Source of the DNA: Ligula intestinalis
Taxonomy: Eukaryota > Platyhelminthes > Cestoda > Diphyllobothriidea > Diphyllobothriidae
Length of the DNA stretch: 64,000 nucleotides
Reading direction: 5' to 3'
Assembly: GCA_036362985.1 (NCBI GenBank)
Contig: JAYGXS010000006.1
Span: 14,816,700-14,880,699, forward strand
Part shown: one piece after another, positions 39,812 to 50,809 of the stretch
How the letters are laid out: the number at the start of each line of letters is the position of its first letter
Position numbering within the stretch: the first letter of the stretch is position 1
Program-made: the position numbers and the translations under genes
The notes under the pieces: model-generated
The model's input: the letters and a program-made list of their open reading frames with translations, nothing else
Told to the model about the DNA's origin: nothing
Databases searched by the model: none

Positions 39812-42800
39812 CTAAAATGCGCACAGATGGCCGTTCACAAGAATGAGAGTTTTAAGCAGAGTAACAGGCAATTTTCCCCAACCCCCAAGGCTTAGGACAG
39901 ACGGCGAGCACCTTGTTTACAGCTCTGGAAGCAATGCGCAGCCCTGCACTCACAACCCATAGCAAAAGCTGTCCATAGGCTCATCTTAAAATACAAACAT
40001 AAGGTAACGGTATTTAGGCGACTTTTTACTCCTTGTCATCGAAGCCTAAGTCACATCCGAAAAGGATACAAGTCGAAATTATCGGATGCTTTATTCAAAA
40101 GAAGTCCTGAGGAGATACTGATTTACGAAGGCTCTCTTTCTTTTGCGCAATACACAGAAGATGGGTAGTTTGAGTCCGTTTCAGCCAACACATTCTGGAA
40201 GCAGTTGTCCATGAAAATTTGTAGACGCGTTCGGGTTGCCATACTTTACATTACTTTACATAAAAAACAAGCAAAAGTTAATTTGAGTGTCTGACTGACG
40301 GACGCTTAGGGGGCTCCCCGGTAGCTAACTGCATAAGAAAAAAATAACTGCTTGATAGAGACACGTCTTGGTGCCATTGTCAAAGATAGGCAGTAGACAG
40401 TGCCGTACTAACTTTCATCTTTAAATTTTATATAGTTTCAATTTGTCTGAATAGTTTGTCGCTAAATTTATTCTTGCTATACCACATAAGCCCTCGACAT
40501 TTGGTGTTTGCCTACTGGCCAATATAAGTACCCAATCTGGTAAACCTTTCGGTGTCAAGCTGACATTTTATTTCTTTGCCGAACCGACTCGAAAACTTTA
40601 GTGAACTGGTTTCAAAGTCTAATCGGAAGGAAAAGCGGTCGTTGGAAAAATAATTCTACTCACCTGCGGCTTCAGTTTGCCCTCTAAACCCACGTTTAAA
40701 GGCGACAATAATTCCAGAACGTGACTACATGCAAGTTCAAGTAGTATTTGTGAGATTCCGTAGCTAAGCAAACTGCTGCAGTCCCAATTTTATGCAAAGG
40801 TGGCTATCTAGCCGCGTCCGAGGTTGAAGCGCTGCAATTTTACTGCCGGTGTTATTGCCAGCGTGATAGGTACTTCAAACCTCGCTACTACTGGCGCAGG
40901 AAGCAGGGTTCTGAAGTTTAATTATGGCACCACCTTTAGTTCGGTAGCAAACTTCGTGGGTAAAATTAGGGGGAAAGTCTATCGCAGTGGGTTACGAAGG
41001 AAGGCCCTTGCCACTGCGATGTTTAGGCTCAGTTCCGTAGGGGAAGACAAGGTCGTTGCAAGACCTATATTAGGGAGGTGGCAGCACCGTTTGTTGCCAC
41101 ATAACGTTTTTATCTAACTATTAGTTGGAATACATGTCATTTAACATAAATACTTTCAACGAAAGACGTTCTTTACGAAATAAGGTGACTTTATCCAGTT
41201 AGTTTGGAGATTCCTGTTCGTTTTAAATCAGGTATTAGCTACTGCCTTAAGGAAGAATAGGAATCAATCGAGTGTGTCAGTCACATTTTTTGTTAACCGA
41301 GGTTTCTCAGTCACACAGGCGCACGGTTTTAGGGGGGAAAATGCAGAATCAGGTCTGAGTGTGATCGAATTACGAGACGTTTGACGAAAGCTACGCCAAG
41401 TCCAAGTTTAAAATTCGTTTCCCCTAGAATGTTCTATCCATTCAAAAGTGCACAACACACGTTAAAATGCGACCAGGTAGGGACCCGCTTTTGGATGGAG
41501 CTATACAGGTTGACTGGAAAGGTCCCAGTCTGCGCTCTTCCCCTGCGCCTAAGTTGCACACACAATTTCAAACCCTAAGACGTTAACTCAACTCTTGTGC
41601 AGGCAGTCATCAATTATGAGTAATCACCAAATTGGGACGACGAGTTCTCCGGCCTGAAGAGGAGAACGGGGACGTATCTCGAAAATTTACGCATTGAAGT
41701 GTCAACCTTCCCAAATAAGCCTTTCTCTTTTTAATTTAATATTTCGGTATTCCCGTATTTCAATACGTAACAAGTTCTGTTCAAGTAATCGTGGGTATTC
41801 TCAATTGCTCAATTACACTGTATATTAGGCTGAACAGGTTAGGCAACTATTACGATAGCACACCATGCGAATACAAATTAGGCAGGTATAATCATGGATT
41901 ATTCGGAGTATAAACGGCTCGATAACTTGGACATAGCGTTATTGCTGTTGTACACTATTAAGTACTTATCAGAACTGTCAAGTCTGCTAACATCTTAAGT
42001 GTCACATTCCTTAGCATCGTCTTTCACTGGACAAGATGGTCACTTGGACCGTTGAAAAAACATCATTTACTAATGCTTCTGACACTGTCTCCAGCCTAAC
42101 GTCGATCACTTCAAACGGCAGCGATAAGCGTGTGCCGTATTTATCTTATGCAGGTATTGCGCCAGCGCAGACATCGAAAAATTAGTAGATATCACATGTT
42201 CGGTCCGCGTCGCAAATGACAGTCGTCTGATTACCAGATAGATAGGGAATAAAAACAGCCAACATGTTGCAAAAAGGAAAAATTCACGATCACTGTGACA
42301 GCAGTTGCATAAGTCTGACCTTTCGAAATCGTAAAAGAGGCCATCACCGGAGAAAATAAGAGTACAGCCAGAACTGGCATGTTTTTCTTAGTTTAGATAC
42401 GAGCAAATAGGGAGTGGGGGGAGGGTCTCGCATTCTCGAGATCCTCGAGAATTACAGATGAATCTTCTGCATTGCTCAATTTCCGTCTAACTTTTTGCCA
42501 TCTGCCCTGTCATCAGCATCCTGGTGCATCATATGACACACCTCGACATAGTGTGTAGCCAAGTGTCACATCATTCGACCACAGTTCAGTCCGCGTAGCA
42601 GTTGTCAGTCGTCTGATTATCAGTTAGATATGGGAATAGAGAAAGCGGAAAATGTTGCAAAAATGAAAAATTCGCAATCAGTGGGACAGTACGTGTATTG
42701 GTCTGACCTTTCGGACTCGTGCTGGAGGCCATCACCGGAGAAAATAAGACTACAGCCAGAATGGGCATGTTTTTCTAAATCTAGATACTAGCAACTAAGG

Positions 42801-43830
42801 AGTAGGGGAGGAGGTCACATTCTCAAGAATTAAAAATGGATCGTCTGTAGTTCTTCATGTCTGTCTAAAGTTTTACCATTTGCTCTGTCATCAGTATCCT
42901 TGTTCATCACGGCTGGCATACGGCGTAGCTTCCACCAAGTATAACGTCATTCGACCACACTCACACAGCATATTTAACAGTATTAGCAAGCCTTCGTGCA
43001 CATAAACTTTTTTACTGCATTTTTTCGCCCAAAACAACATGCCCATGTGATGAAGAAACCTCGGTTAACAAAAAAAATAACAGGTGCTTTTGATCGATCT
43101 CTTTTCTTCTTTAAGGCAGTTATTTATATATGGCATGCTTTTTAGTCTGGCTAAGAGCAAATGGGAGGTGGATAGAGAGGGTAGAATTCTTGAAAACTCG
43201 GACTATTAGAGCTTGATCTTATGCATTGCTTCTTTTCTGTCTAACTTTTGACTATTTTCTGTCACCAGCATCCTGGCTGATCATACGGCGCACTTCGTGG
43301 CTACTGTAAATTGGCATGCCACGTAGCTCCCGTCAAGCGTCACGCAATTCGATCGCACTCACACAGAATAGTGAACTGCATTAGGAAGCCTGTGCGCGCT
43401 TAATTTGTTTCTGCTTTTTTTCTCTAACAATATATGCCAGTGCGATGTAGAAACCTCGTTTAACGAGAAAAAAACAACTGATGCACTTGATCGCTTTCTA
43501 TTCCTCTTAAAGCCAGTATTTGGTATTTGATTTTAAACGGACATTAAGCTCTAAATTAACGCTCGCAATGGCTTGCCTACGGTATATTGTTGGGTAAAGT
43601 ACTTGGAAGGCAGAATGGCGTGAGCTTAAACCAGACATTTGAACAAAGAACGAGGCATTCGTGTTGGTCCTAGCTTTTGATCTCCTACAAATACGCATTT
43701 TTAATCTTCACAGGATCACCACCCTGCTTAAAATCGCCTACCCTTCTAGCGATCATCTATGCACATTTGAGCAACGGTTCTTATGTTGTCAGTGCCTGGA
43801 AACGGTGGTTATAGTGATTTTATGGATGTG
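39812..43830 (+). repeat. Array unit C1
   Basis: Starts with a short left arm (39812-39875, AATTGCTAAAATGCGCACAG) directly continuous with the end of unit B. It is then broken by unassigned sequence (about 39880-41215), resumes the left arm at 41225-41395, has body fragments at 41405-41950, a block at 41990-42180, a doubled module (42199-42950), and right-arm pieces at 42960-43138 and 43370-43830. Confidence 0.55.
42199..42950. repeat. Tandem duplication of the inner module (about 386 bp)
   Basis: 42199-42584 and 42585-42950 are diverged tandem copies; both contain TCGTCTGATTA..CAG, ACCTTTCG, GGCCATCACCGGAGAAAATAAG and GGGCATGTTTTTCT-type blocks. Unit A has the module once (31900-32330). Confidence 0.7.
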
Positions 43831-44279
43831 GAATTACGATAAGCAGTGGAATATACCTTAATAACTGCAATATGTATCTTTGTCCTGCTGTACTTATAAA
43901 TTTTGCTGATGTGTATCTGCAGATTTACCTACTCTGCATCATCCTTTAACGTATTGCGGAAAACCCAATTATCAAAATACAGGTTTTTCGAAATTCCTGA
44001 AAAAATAGAAATGACCGTTAGGAGGTCGTCTACTTCGACTTACCTGAGGTCCAACTTACCGTTCTGAAATTAGATTAGTATAGTTCGTGGCGCTAAGCGC
44101 CGCGCATACCTTCAAGTTGCATGTGAAACAACTTATTCCCAACGGTCACGGTAATCAACTTCTACAAATTTCCTTCATTGTCTTTCCTATTTCCCTACCT
44201 CCCGAAGCTACATAGGCACCGTTTCCGTAGGAAAAAATATTGGGACTAGGGGTATATGGGGTGCACTACATTAACTACT
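43831..44279. other. Unassigned spacer inside the array
   Basis: No match to the arm, module or body was recognised here. Confidence 0.4.
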
Positions 44280-45330
44280 TTCTCCGCAATTTTAAACCGT
44301 AAGACACGAACTCTCCTTGTATGTAGACAGTCTTCAATGATGGGTTATCATCCAATACTAATAAGTGATGTTTATGCCATCTTCATCCTGTCTTTGGTCT
44401 CTCTTGCTGGTAAAAGTACAATAAATATTATGTAAAGCAACTTGACAACCATAACAATAGCACATTAAGCGAATACACACTAAGCAAAAGCTGGGACCGC
44501 ATATGCGTGACGGCTCCGATTATCATGAAAACAAGGAAGACAGACAGCCAGGCAAATAAACATACCATTTCCGAGACAAAAGATAGATGTACTGCGTTAC
44601 TCCCTATCATATGACTAGTTTCTGCCATCGCCATTCCCATTTAATCACACAACACATCTCGTGCCTTTTGCAAATTGTCACCCAAGGTAGCTGCTATCAT
44701 CTGCCACGTGAGTTGGGTCGCAAGTTTGTGTGCGCTTAACCTTTTTGTATGCCTTTGTGATGTAGAAATCTCCGCTAACAAAAAAAATAACTAATGCACT
44801 TGATCGATTCCTATTCTCCTTTAAGACAGTATATGCTATCTGATTTTTAACGCACATATATCTTTAAATTAAGGCTCGCAATGCCTTGCTTACGGCCAAT
44901 CGTTGGGTAAAGTACTTAGAAGGCAGAGTGGCGTGAGCTAAAACCAGACATTTGAACAAAGAACGAAGCAGTCGTTTTGGGTCTAGCTTTTGTTCTCCTT
45001 AAAGTACGCATTTTCAATCTTCACAAGATCGCTTTCCTGCTTAAAATCACCTAGCTTATTCAAGACCATATATGCGCATTTGAGAAATCGTTTTTATTTT
45101 GTCAGAGCCCACGCTAGGAATGGCGTTGAGTATGCTGTCGCTTCCGGAAACTAAGACATCAGCAGCTCTCGCTTTGTGTGCCCTTGTAACTTGGAGTTTC
45201 AGTTTTCCGCCAGGATATGGGAGGGTTTTTCCATCAAAAGCTCGGCTTGTGTTTGATTCACATGGCTTAAGTATTCATACCATCTGGCGAATGACCTAGC
45301 AAGTAGCATTCTGACGCGGGCTCTGAGAAA
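44280..45330 (+). repeat. Array unit C2 (5'-shortened)
   Basis: Body end (44280-44740, parallel to 38860-39170) followed by a right arm (44740-45120) and the conserved spacer (45120-45330, with TTCCGGAAACTAAGACATCAG as at 39595). Lacks a left arm of its own. Confidence 0.6.
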
Positions 45331-45843
45331 ATCAAAACAATTGCTCAAATGCGCACAGATAGCCAACCATGTGCAGAGTAGCGACAGTGGCGACTGAAGA
45401 TGCGCAATTGCAGGAGCATTAAAGCTCAGCTCAACGCGACTCTCCTGTTCGGTGTTTACATGTTCTGTTAACGGTAAGTGCACTCATCGAATGCTTTCAC
45501 TCACACCATTCTGACTTGTGTTTTCTTAACCTGAACCATTTGCCATAAGCAAGACATAGCTAGCGTTCATTTGGAGATTCGTGTACTTTTAAAGTCAGAT
45601 ATAAATAACTGCATTAAAGAGGAAAAGAGATCGATCAAGTCAATCTGTTATTTTTTTCAGAAGATGAATTGGGGAACATACGTTTGTTTTCGATAGGTCT
45701 CATCAGGCCTTTACATTTATTTTTTTCGTTAACCGAGGTCTCTACATCACACAGGCATATAGTTTTAGGCGACAAAAATGCAATAACAAAGTTTAGATGC
45801 ATGAAGGCTTGCTAATACAGTTAAATATTCTGTGTGAGTGTGG

Positions 45844-46060
45844 TCAGGTCAGGTCAGGTTTTTATTGAGGAAAATATAGGTAAATACCTTTGAACTCCCT
45901 ATTGGTACAGTTTTTTCAATGCATTGGATCTGCAGAACATTTCAGAACAGTGGCGTTGCCAGAATTTTGAGGGCCGACAGTGAAAAAACTCCTTAGGCAT
46001 TGTTAAGAAGTCTAGGGGTTTGAATGCCATTTGAGAGATTTAAGGAGAAAAACTGTCGCT
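45844..46060 (-). mobile_element. SINE-like retroposon, second copy
   Basis: Inverse-oriented relative of 9788-10137, beginning (plus strand) with TCAGGTCAGGTCAGG, which on the minus strand is a (CTGAC)n tail, and ending at AGCGACAG on the minus strand. Compared with the empty site inferred from the inverted module (GTGTGGTCGAATGACGTTATACTTGG at 42920-42960), a few bases were lost and no target duplication is visible. Confidence 0.7.
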
Positions 46061-46659
46061 ATACGTTATATTTGGTGGAAGCTACGCCGTATGCCAAGGT
46101 GTGTCCCGTGATGAACCGGGATACTGATGACAGAGCAAATGGTAAAAATTTAGACAGACATGAAGAAATACAGACGATCCATTTTTAATTCTCGAGAATG
46201 CGACCTCCTCCCCCACTCCCTAGTTGCTGGTATCTAAACTTAGAAAAAACATGCCCATTCTGGCTGTAGTCTTATTTTCTCCGGTGATGGCCTCCAGTAC
46301 GAGTCCGAAAGGTCAGACCAATACACGTATTGTCCCACTGATTGCGAATTTTTCTTTTTGCAACATTTTCCGCTTTCTTTATTCCCATATCTAACTGATA
46401 ATCAGACGACTGTCAACTGCTACGCGGACTGAACATATTGAAACTAGTAATTTTACTAGGTCTTTATTTGCGCAATACCTGTATCACATAAATACGGCAC
46501 ACGCTGAGCGTTGCAGTGTTTAAAGCGATCGAGGTTAGGTTGGAAACAGTGTCAGCAGAGTTACTTGATGACATCTGTTTCAACTTTTCAAGTCTTCATC
46601 TTGTCCAGTGGAAGATGATGTTAAGGAATGCGAAATTTAATATGTGAGGTGTTGGATCA

Positions 46660-46740
46660 CTATTTTTTTCTGTACAACAGAACTAACAGCCAGCCTATGC
46701 TCATGCAGGTGTGTTCCGGCTAATCCGTAACTCTGAAAGG
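46660..46740 (-). pseudogene. PLE GIY-YIG scrap
   Basis: The minus strand reads GLAGTHLHEHRLAVSSVVQK, resembling SLATRLHEHQLAI in PLE-1 just after the GIY-YIG motif. Too short and isolated to be more than a remnant. Confidence 0.35.
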
Positions 46741-47165
46741 CCAACTTATATTCGTGTGATGTGATATCATAATGTTTGCCTAATCTGTTCAATAAAATAA
46801 GCAGTGTAAGTGAGCAAATGAGACTGACCATGATTACGTGAAAAGAACTTGTTATTGGAATTGGGTGATAACTCATCATACACGACTGCTTGCATAAGAG
46901 GTGAGGTGCAGCTCAGATCGCAAGGAAGTGGGTAGACTGAGATTTTCCCAGGTAGGCTGCAAATCTCCCTCTTAAAAGGGAACTCTAACCGGTCACATTT
47001 TTACGTGCGTTGTGTGCTTTTGAGTGGAGAGAACATTCAAGGGATACTTTAAGTGCGTGCCGTTTATTTGGTTACTGTTCTTTTTTACATCTGCGCGCAG
47101 ATTCCGGTCGAGATACAGGATGTTGCGCATTGAATACGTGACTGGCACCTAGGCCATAAACAAAT

Positions 47166-47650
47166 ATGCCCATTGGCGTTTATTGCCGGATTGCTACTTT
47201 TAAGAAAATATTGCATATTTTTAACAAAGTGGGTGGTTTGCAGTCTTCATCCACTACTGGTAAAGCCAAAGGAATTTCGGTGCAGATGGTGTTTGGACAA
47301 CACAGGTCAGAGTTATCGTCAAACTGTCCCTCAACCAGGCCGCACCGTACATGCGCTGGGCCAACGCGGGGACTGAATCAGGACAAGGCAGACGTTATTC
47401 GGGTTGCACTCCAATAACCAATGTCGAGGAGGGTGGCTCACATAGGTGGAGGCTCAAGTCACGCCAGCCATCTGTCCGGTCAGAGCATATCAGACTATAA
47501 CACTGTGTGCATAATATTACTTACATAAACGCGCACATTATCACTTTTGCGCTCAGCCTGCAGAAGCTCGCGGTGAACATGGTCGGATATGATGGTTGAA
47601 CTTCCGCACTATCCAAAATTTTATTGCAGTGTAATCAGCATTACAGGTGT
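47166..47650. other. Unassigned, moderately GC-rich
   Basis: Between the array and repeat R1. It may be an old repeat; nothing specific recognised. Confidence 0.4.
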
Positions 47651-47654
47651 GTTT

Positions 47655-47775
47655 CCACTCATAAGCATATCTAGCCGCCTTCCGGTGTAGGCTCGAGCGG
47701 GAGCTCCAATGGCACCATGGATGGACGAGCGTGTCCTCTGACAGCTCGGTGTACGTGTATCTGCCGCTGTAGCTA
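47655..47775 (-). repeat. Dispersed repeat R1, copy 1
   Basis: The minus strand contains CAGATACACGTACACCGAGC, a GAGGACACGCTCGTCCATCC block, GCCATTGGAGCTC and CGAGCC, matching 54285-54382 and 54590-54705. The translated shadow (RYTYTELSEDTLVHPWCH) recurs in the other copies, but frames are not conserved throughout, so it is not taken as a gene. Confidence 0.65.
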
Positions 47776-47974
47776 GTCATGCAACCCACTGTTGCCCTAA
47801 TTTCGATGCATATCAGCCCTTTTTTGTTTTCTGAATATTTGATTACCCTAACCTCAGTTTTTCACCTTTTTTTATTTTTTCTCACGAAAATCTGCGACAC
47901 TCATTTTCTTTTGTCATACTAACGCTTTCTTATTTGTGTACACGGAGTTCCGCACCTTTTAACTGGGCTGGCTG

Positions 47975-48475
47975 TTGCGTTATCATTTTGTTAAAAAGTT
48001 GTACCCATATAGGAATAACTTTCGAAAATGTGTTGGTGATAATACCACCTTTCTTAATTCAATTAGCCTTGCGAAGTTAAAGCCACTAAGTTCTTTGAGA
48101 GAATTTTGTGATGGTAGGCATTTTCCACTGATAATCTATGACTCAGCTGCACGTGCCAATGATAGTCAGCTCCTTTTGCTGCGAACGAAACCTCACGAAA
48201 CCTGCACAAACGATTTTCTCAACGTTGAAATTAGAAGACCGAAAAGCGTCCCTCTGCGAAGCATTACCAAGGGTGTGGTGCACGTTTCGGTATCAAGTAC
48301 ACCTCACCTCTTTTGTAATTTTTGGTACGTTCAGCCCAAATGCCATTCGCATAACGCCCATCATCTGATGATAAAACAGTTGAGCTACAAATGCAGGAAT
48401 ACGTATTATCACTTTCTGACCGAATGGTCGTTATTGGCTCATTATACCCCAATCCGAGACGCCATACATGGATAA
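47975..48475 (+). CDS. Unidentified open frame (166 codons)
   Basis: The longest unassigned frame in the window, starting at TTG in AT-rich DNA. The predicted protein is basic, without a signal peptide, clear membrane segment or known motif. No splice-like boundaries are evident. It could be a decayed mobile-element fragment or chance. Confidence 0.15.
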   Translation: MRYHFVKKLYPYRNNFRKCVGDNTTFLNSISLAKLKPLSSLREFCDGRHFPLIIYDSAARANDSQLLLLRTKPHETCTNDFLNVEIRRPKSVPLRSITKGVVHVSVSSTPHLFCNFWYVQPKCHSHNAHHLMIKQLSYKCRNTYYHFLTEWSLLAHYTPIRDAIHG

Positions 48476-48599
48476 CAATTAATCATCTGAAGTTTACACG
48501 TAAAATTGATGAACGCTCATTTACTCACGTCTGTATATGCGGGAAATTAGCCCACTTCCAGAATTTCTGTCTTTTACTTTACTTGCTTATATAACTCTT

Positions 48600-49875
48600 A
48601 TTTAGGTATCCATTTACGACAGCCAAATAAGTCTTAAAGAGAAAACAGGGTTTTTCTGAAGTGGAAAAAACTAACTGTCAATTATGACTGTCCCATGAAA
48701 GGCTCGCCTTTCATTGATAACTGTAATACGTCAGTTTAAGTATGCTTATACAACGCACATCTAAAACTCCCTACGATCCCCCCATTTATTTCCGCTTCTG
48801 GATAATCGTTCGCACATATTTGTACTTTCTGTTTGTATGCTTGCTATAAAGCTAATGGTCGTACTTAAATGTCGATGTAAGAGTCCTGTTTAGTGACTTG
48901 TAGTACCTGGAAAAGCCCAATCTTCCATGCGCGCTACATTTCCCTGGAAAAAGCAAATAACCTGTTCATTAAACTTTTGAAATGTAAAGAGACACAGCAA
49001 AAGACCTGTTAAATGTTTGCAGTTTTGTTGATTGGTTTAAAACGAAAGTAAAGTAAAGATGCAAACAGGCAACATACATGTAATTTATGTCCATTTTTTA
49101 ATTTAGTTTGTGTTTAACGGAAATGTATTTTCCTATTAGCGAAAGTGCAGGCTAAATGAGAGTTGCCCTGAATCTTATAAAATATGTTGCAGGCAATACT
49201 TTCTCTCTTCGAATATCTTAGGAATGCCCCAACATAATACCAAGGCAGCATGTTACGCAAAAGAAAAGAACGTATTCATAATGCTTGGTAAAATGTAGTA
49301 ATGTGCTTACATTTTCCTAAGTAAGACAGTAAAATCGAGAACCACAATTATTCAACTTATTTTTCACAAATAACTTTAAAGTAAATATCCGTGATGTTTT
49401 CGTTGCTATTTCGTGGTTCTCTCAGTGCTATAAAAGTGTATTTTAACGCAATATAGGCAGTAAGTCCTTCTGCAATACGTTTTCTTCCCATGTCTTAGGT
49501 CTGTTAGAGTGCTAAGTGCATCGCGTTATGCTCTGTTATTGTTATACCTCTCCTATTATGAGCCCACATGCGTGTAGTGCTTTGTCTGACAGGCTTATTT
49601 AGCTATCACTTCTCCTCCTGAATGTTGCATTTAATGAACGACATAATCTGATCTGAAAGCGGGAACAACGAGTGCAACAGTCTTTTACTTTTCTCGGTTT
49701 TCTTTACAACTAAAACGCTGGCGACTTGTCACCTGTATATTTTGGCATGCACATGCAGAAAGTCACACGAAAAAGCATATTGGTAACTAATGCAGACATC
49801 TGAAAGATAGGCTGGACATTTAAGCTAAACCTAATTTTTTAAATTTCTGTTTCAAATATTAGTGTAGTTAGGGGT
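48600..49875. other. No supported feature
   Basis: AT-rich, no gene or repeat recognised. Confidence 0.5.
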
Positions 49876-49879
49876 TCCT

Positions 49880-50350
49880 CCACCTTGTAGGTTTTATCAG
49901 ATCGCATTGTGGGCCTGGTGCATATAGTGACTACTACCCATGCACCTTATCTACCATCCAACTCTCATCCGCGGCTACTCTAGTCTAGCTACTGCTTAGC
50001 GGTCACACCTCGGTAACCGCCTCGACAGGCGAGCCAAACCAGGTGGGGGTATCCGGTGCCGTGTATATATCCCTACCTGCCCGGTAATTTGGCCCCCTTT
50101 CCCCTAGCCCTTCCCACCACCAACTTTAAAAAGCCTTTCAGGGGGGTGACTCGCAATCGCGTATGCGGCTCAGGCTAAGTCGTACCGCAATAATTACTTC
50201 GACCGGCAGTCTAAATCTGATAAGGGTATCAGGTGTTGCACATGTCCCCACACCCGATAATTCCGTTCCTCTTCATAACGCTGCTCCTTGACCAAAGCTT
50301 ATTACAGACATGGTGAAAGGCTATCCTGCAGACAACCCAGTTTAATCAAA
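49880..50350 (+). repeat. Possible LINE 5' region
   Basis: GC-richer block with ACACCTCGGTAACCGCC...GCGAGCCAAACCAGGTG and a weaker second version of its end at 50210-50300 (GGGTATC-GGTG...ATATCCC/ATGTCCC...CCCGATAAT). Its position upstream and in line with the LINE remnant suggests a 5' untranslated region, but this is inference. Confidence 0.3.
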
Positions 50351-50809
50351 GTCATTGCCCACAGTGGATTTTGTAGCCGTCCGGGACACGTTAGCTCCTA
50401 TATTTAGGGATATTACTGTCCACATTTTTGCGAGGAAGAAGCTACATACGGTGCTCTAAACAAGAGCTGGGAATTCGTGTCATCCGCAGCTATAGCCTGG
50501 CTCGTAGATGACAAACTCGTGATCATAACGCACCAAAGGATAACAGCATCCCCTCCGCTCTGATCACTGTGACAGGCTGCAATGTGTGTGTGTGTTCATT
50601 AATGCAATGCGAGGAGCAGTCGACTGGAAGAGAGAACAGTGGTAGTTGCTCGAGTACTGGTGTGTTTAAAAAAGGACAGCTCTACTCTCAGCAATACCCG
50701 ATTCTGTGAACAGGCTTACCTGAAAAAGGTTGCGTGGCAACTAAACTTTCTAATAGAGCGGTTGCTGAAAGGCAGAGTGGTGTGACGCACTTATTGGACT
50801 ACGTTCATG

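Larger units (their letters stand above)
35868..39835 (+). repeat. Array unit B
   Basis: Left arm from 35868 (GCACACATGGC...TTTAAGCAGGTTAGC), continuing as inverse of the right arm to about 36230. It is then interrupted by a PLE-2-type 3' fragment and an inverted-repeat element. The left arm resumes at 36904-37040 as the inverse of the module end (GATCGAATTACGAGACGC...AAGCTACGCC). The body 37290-39170 parallels unit A. Right arm 39245-39550 and conserved spacer to about 39835. No coding content. Confidence 0.65.
45340..47165 (-). repeat. Array unit D, inverted
   Basis: Runs as the inverse of a unit: right arm (45395-45840), module (46080-46440), the 41990-42180 block (46440-46640), and at 47040-47160 the body segment around TATTCAATGTGTAACATT (here GCGCATTGAATACGTGACTGG). 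With unit C2 it forms a large imperfect palindrome centred near 45.2 kb. Interrupted by a SINE-like element and a PLE scrap. Confidence 0.6.

Noticed and set aside
40824..41117. 97-codon frame within unit C1
   Set aside because: No recognisable motif; it lies in sequence interrupting the array and has no splice-like boundaries.
29240..47165. CRISPR array or tRNA/rRNA cluster as an explanation for the repeats
   Set aside because: Repeat units are kilobases long, diverged and inverted, with no short regular spacer pattern and no rRNA or tRNA signatures.
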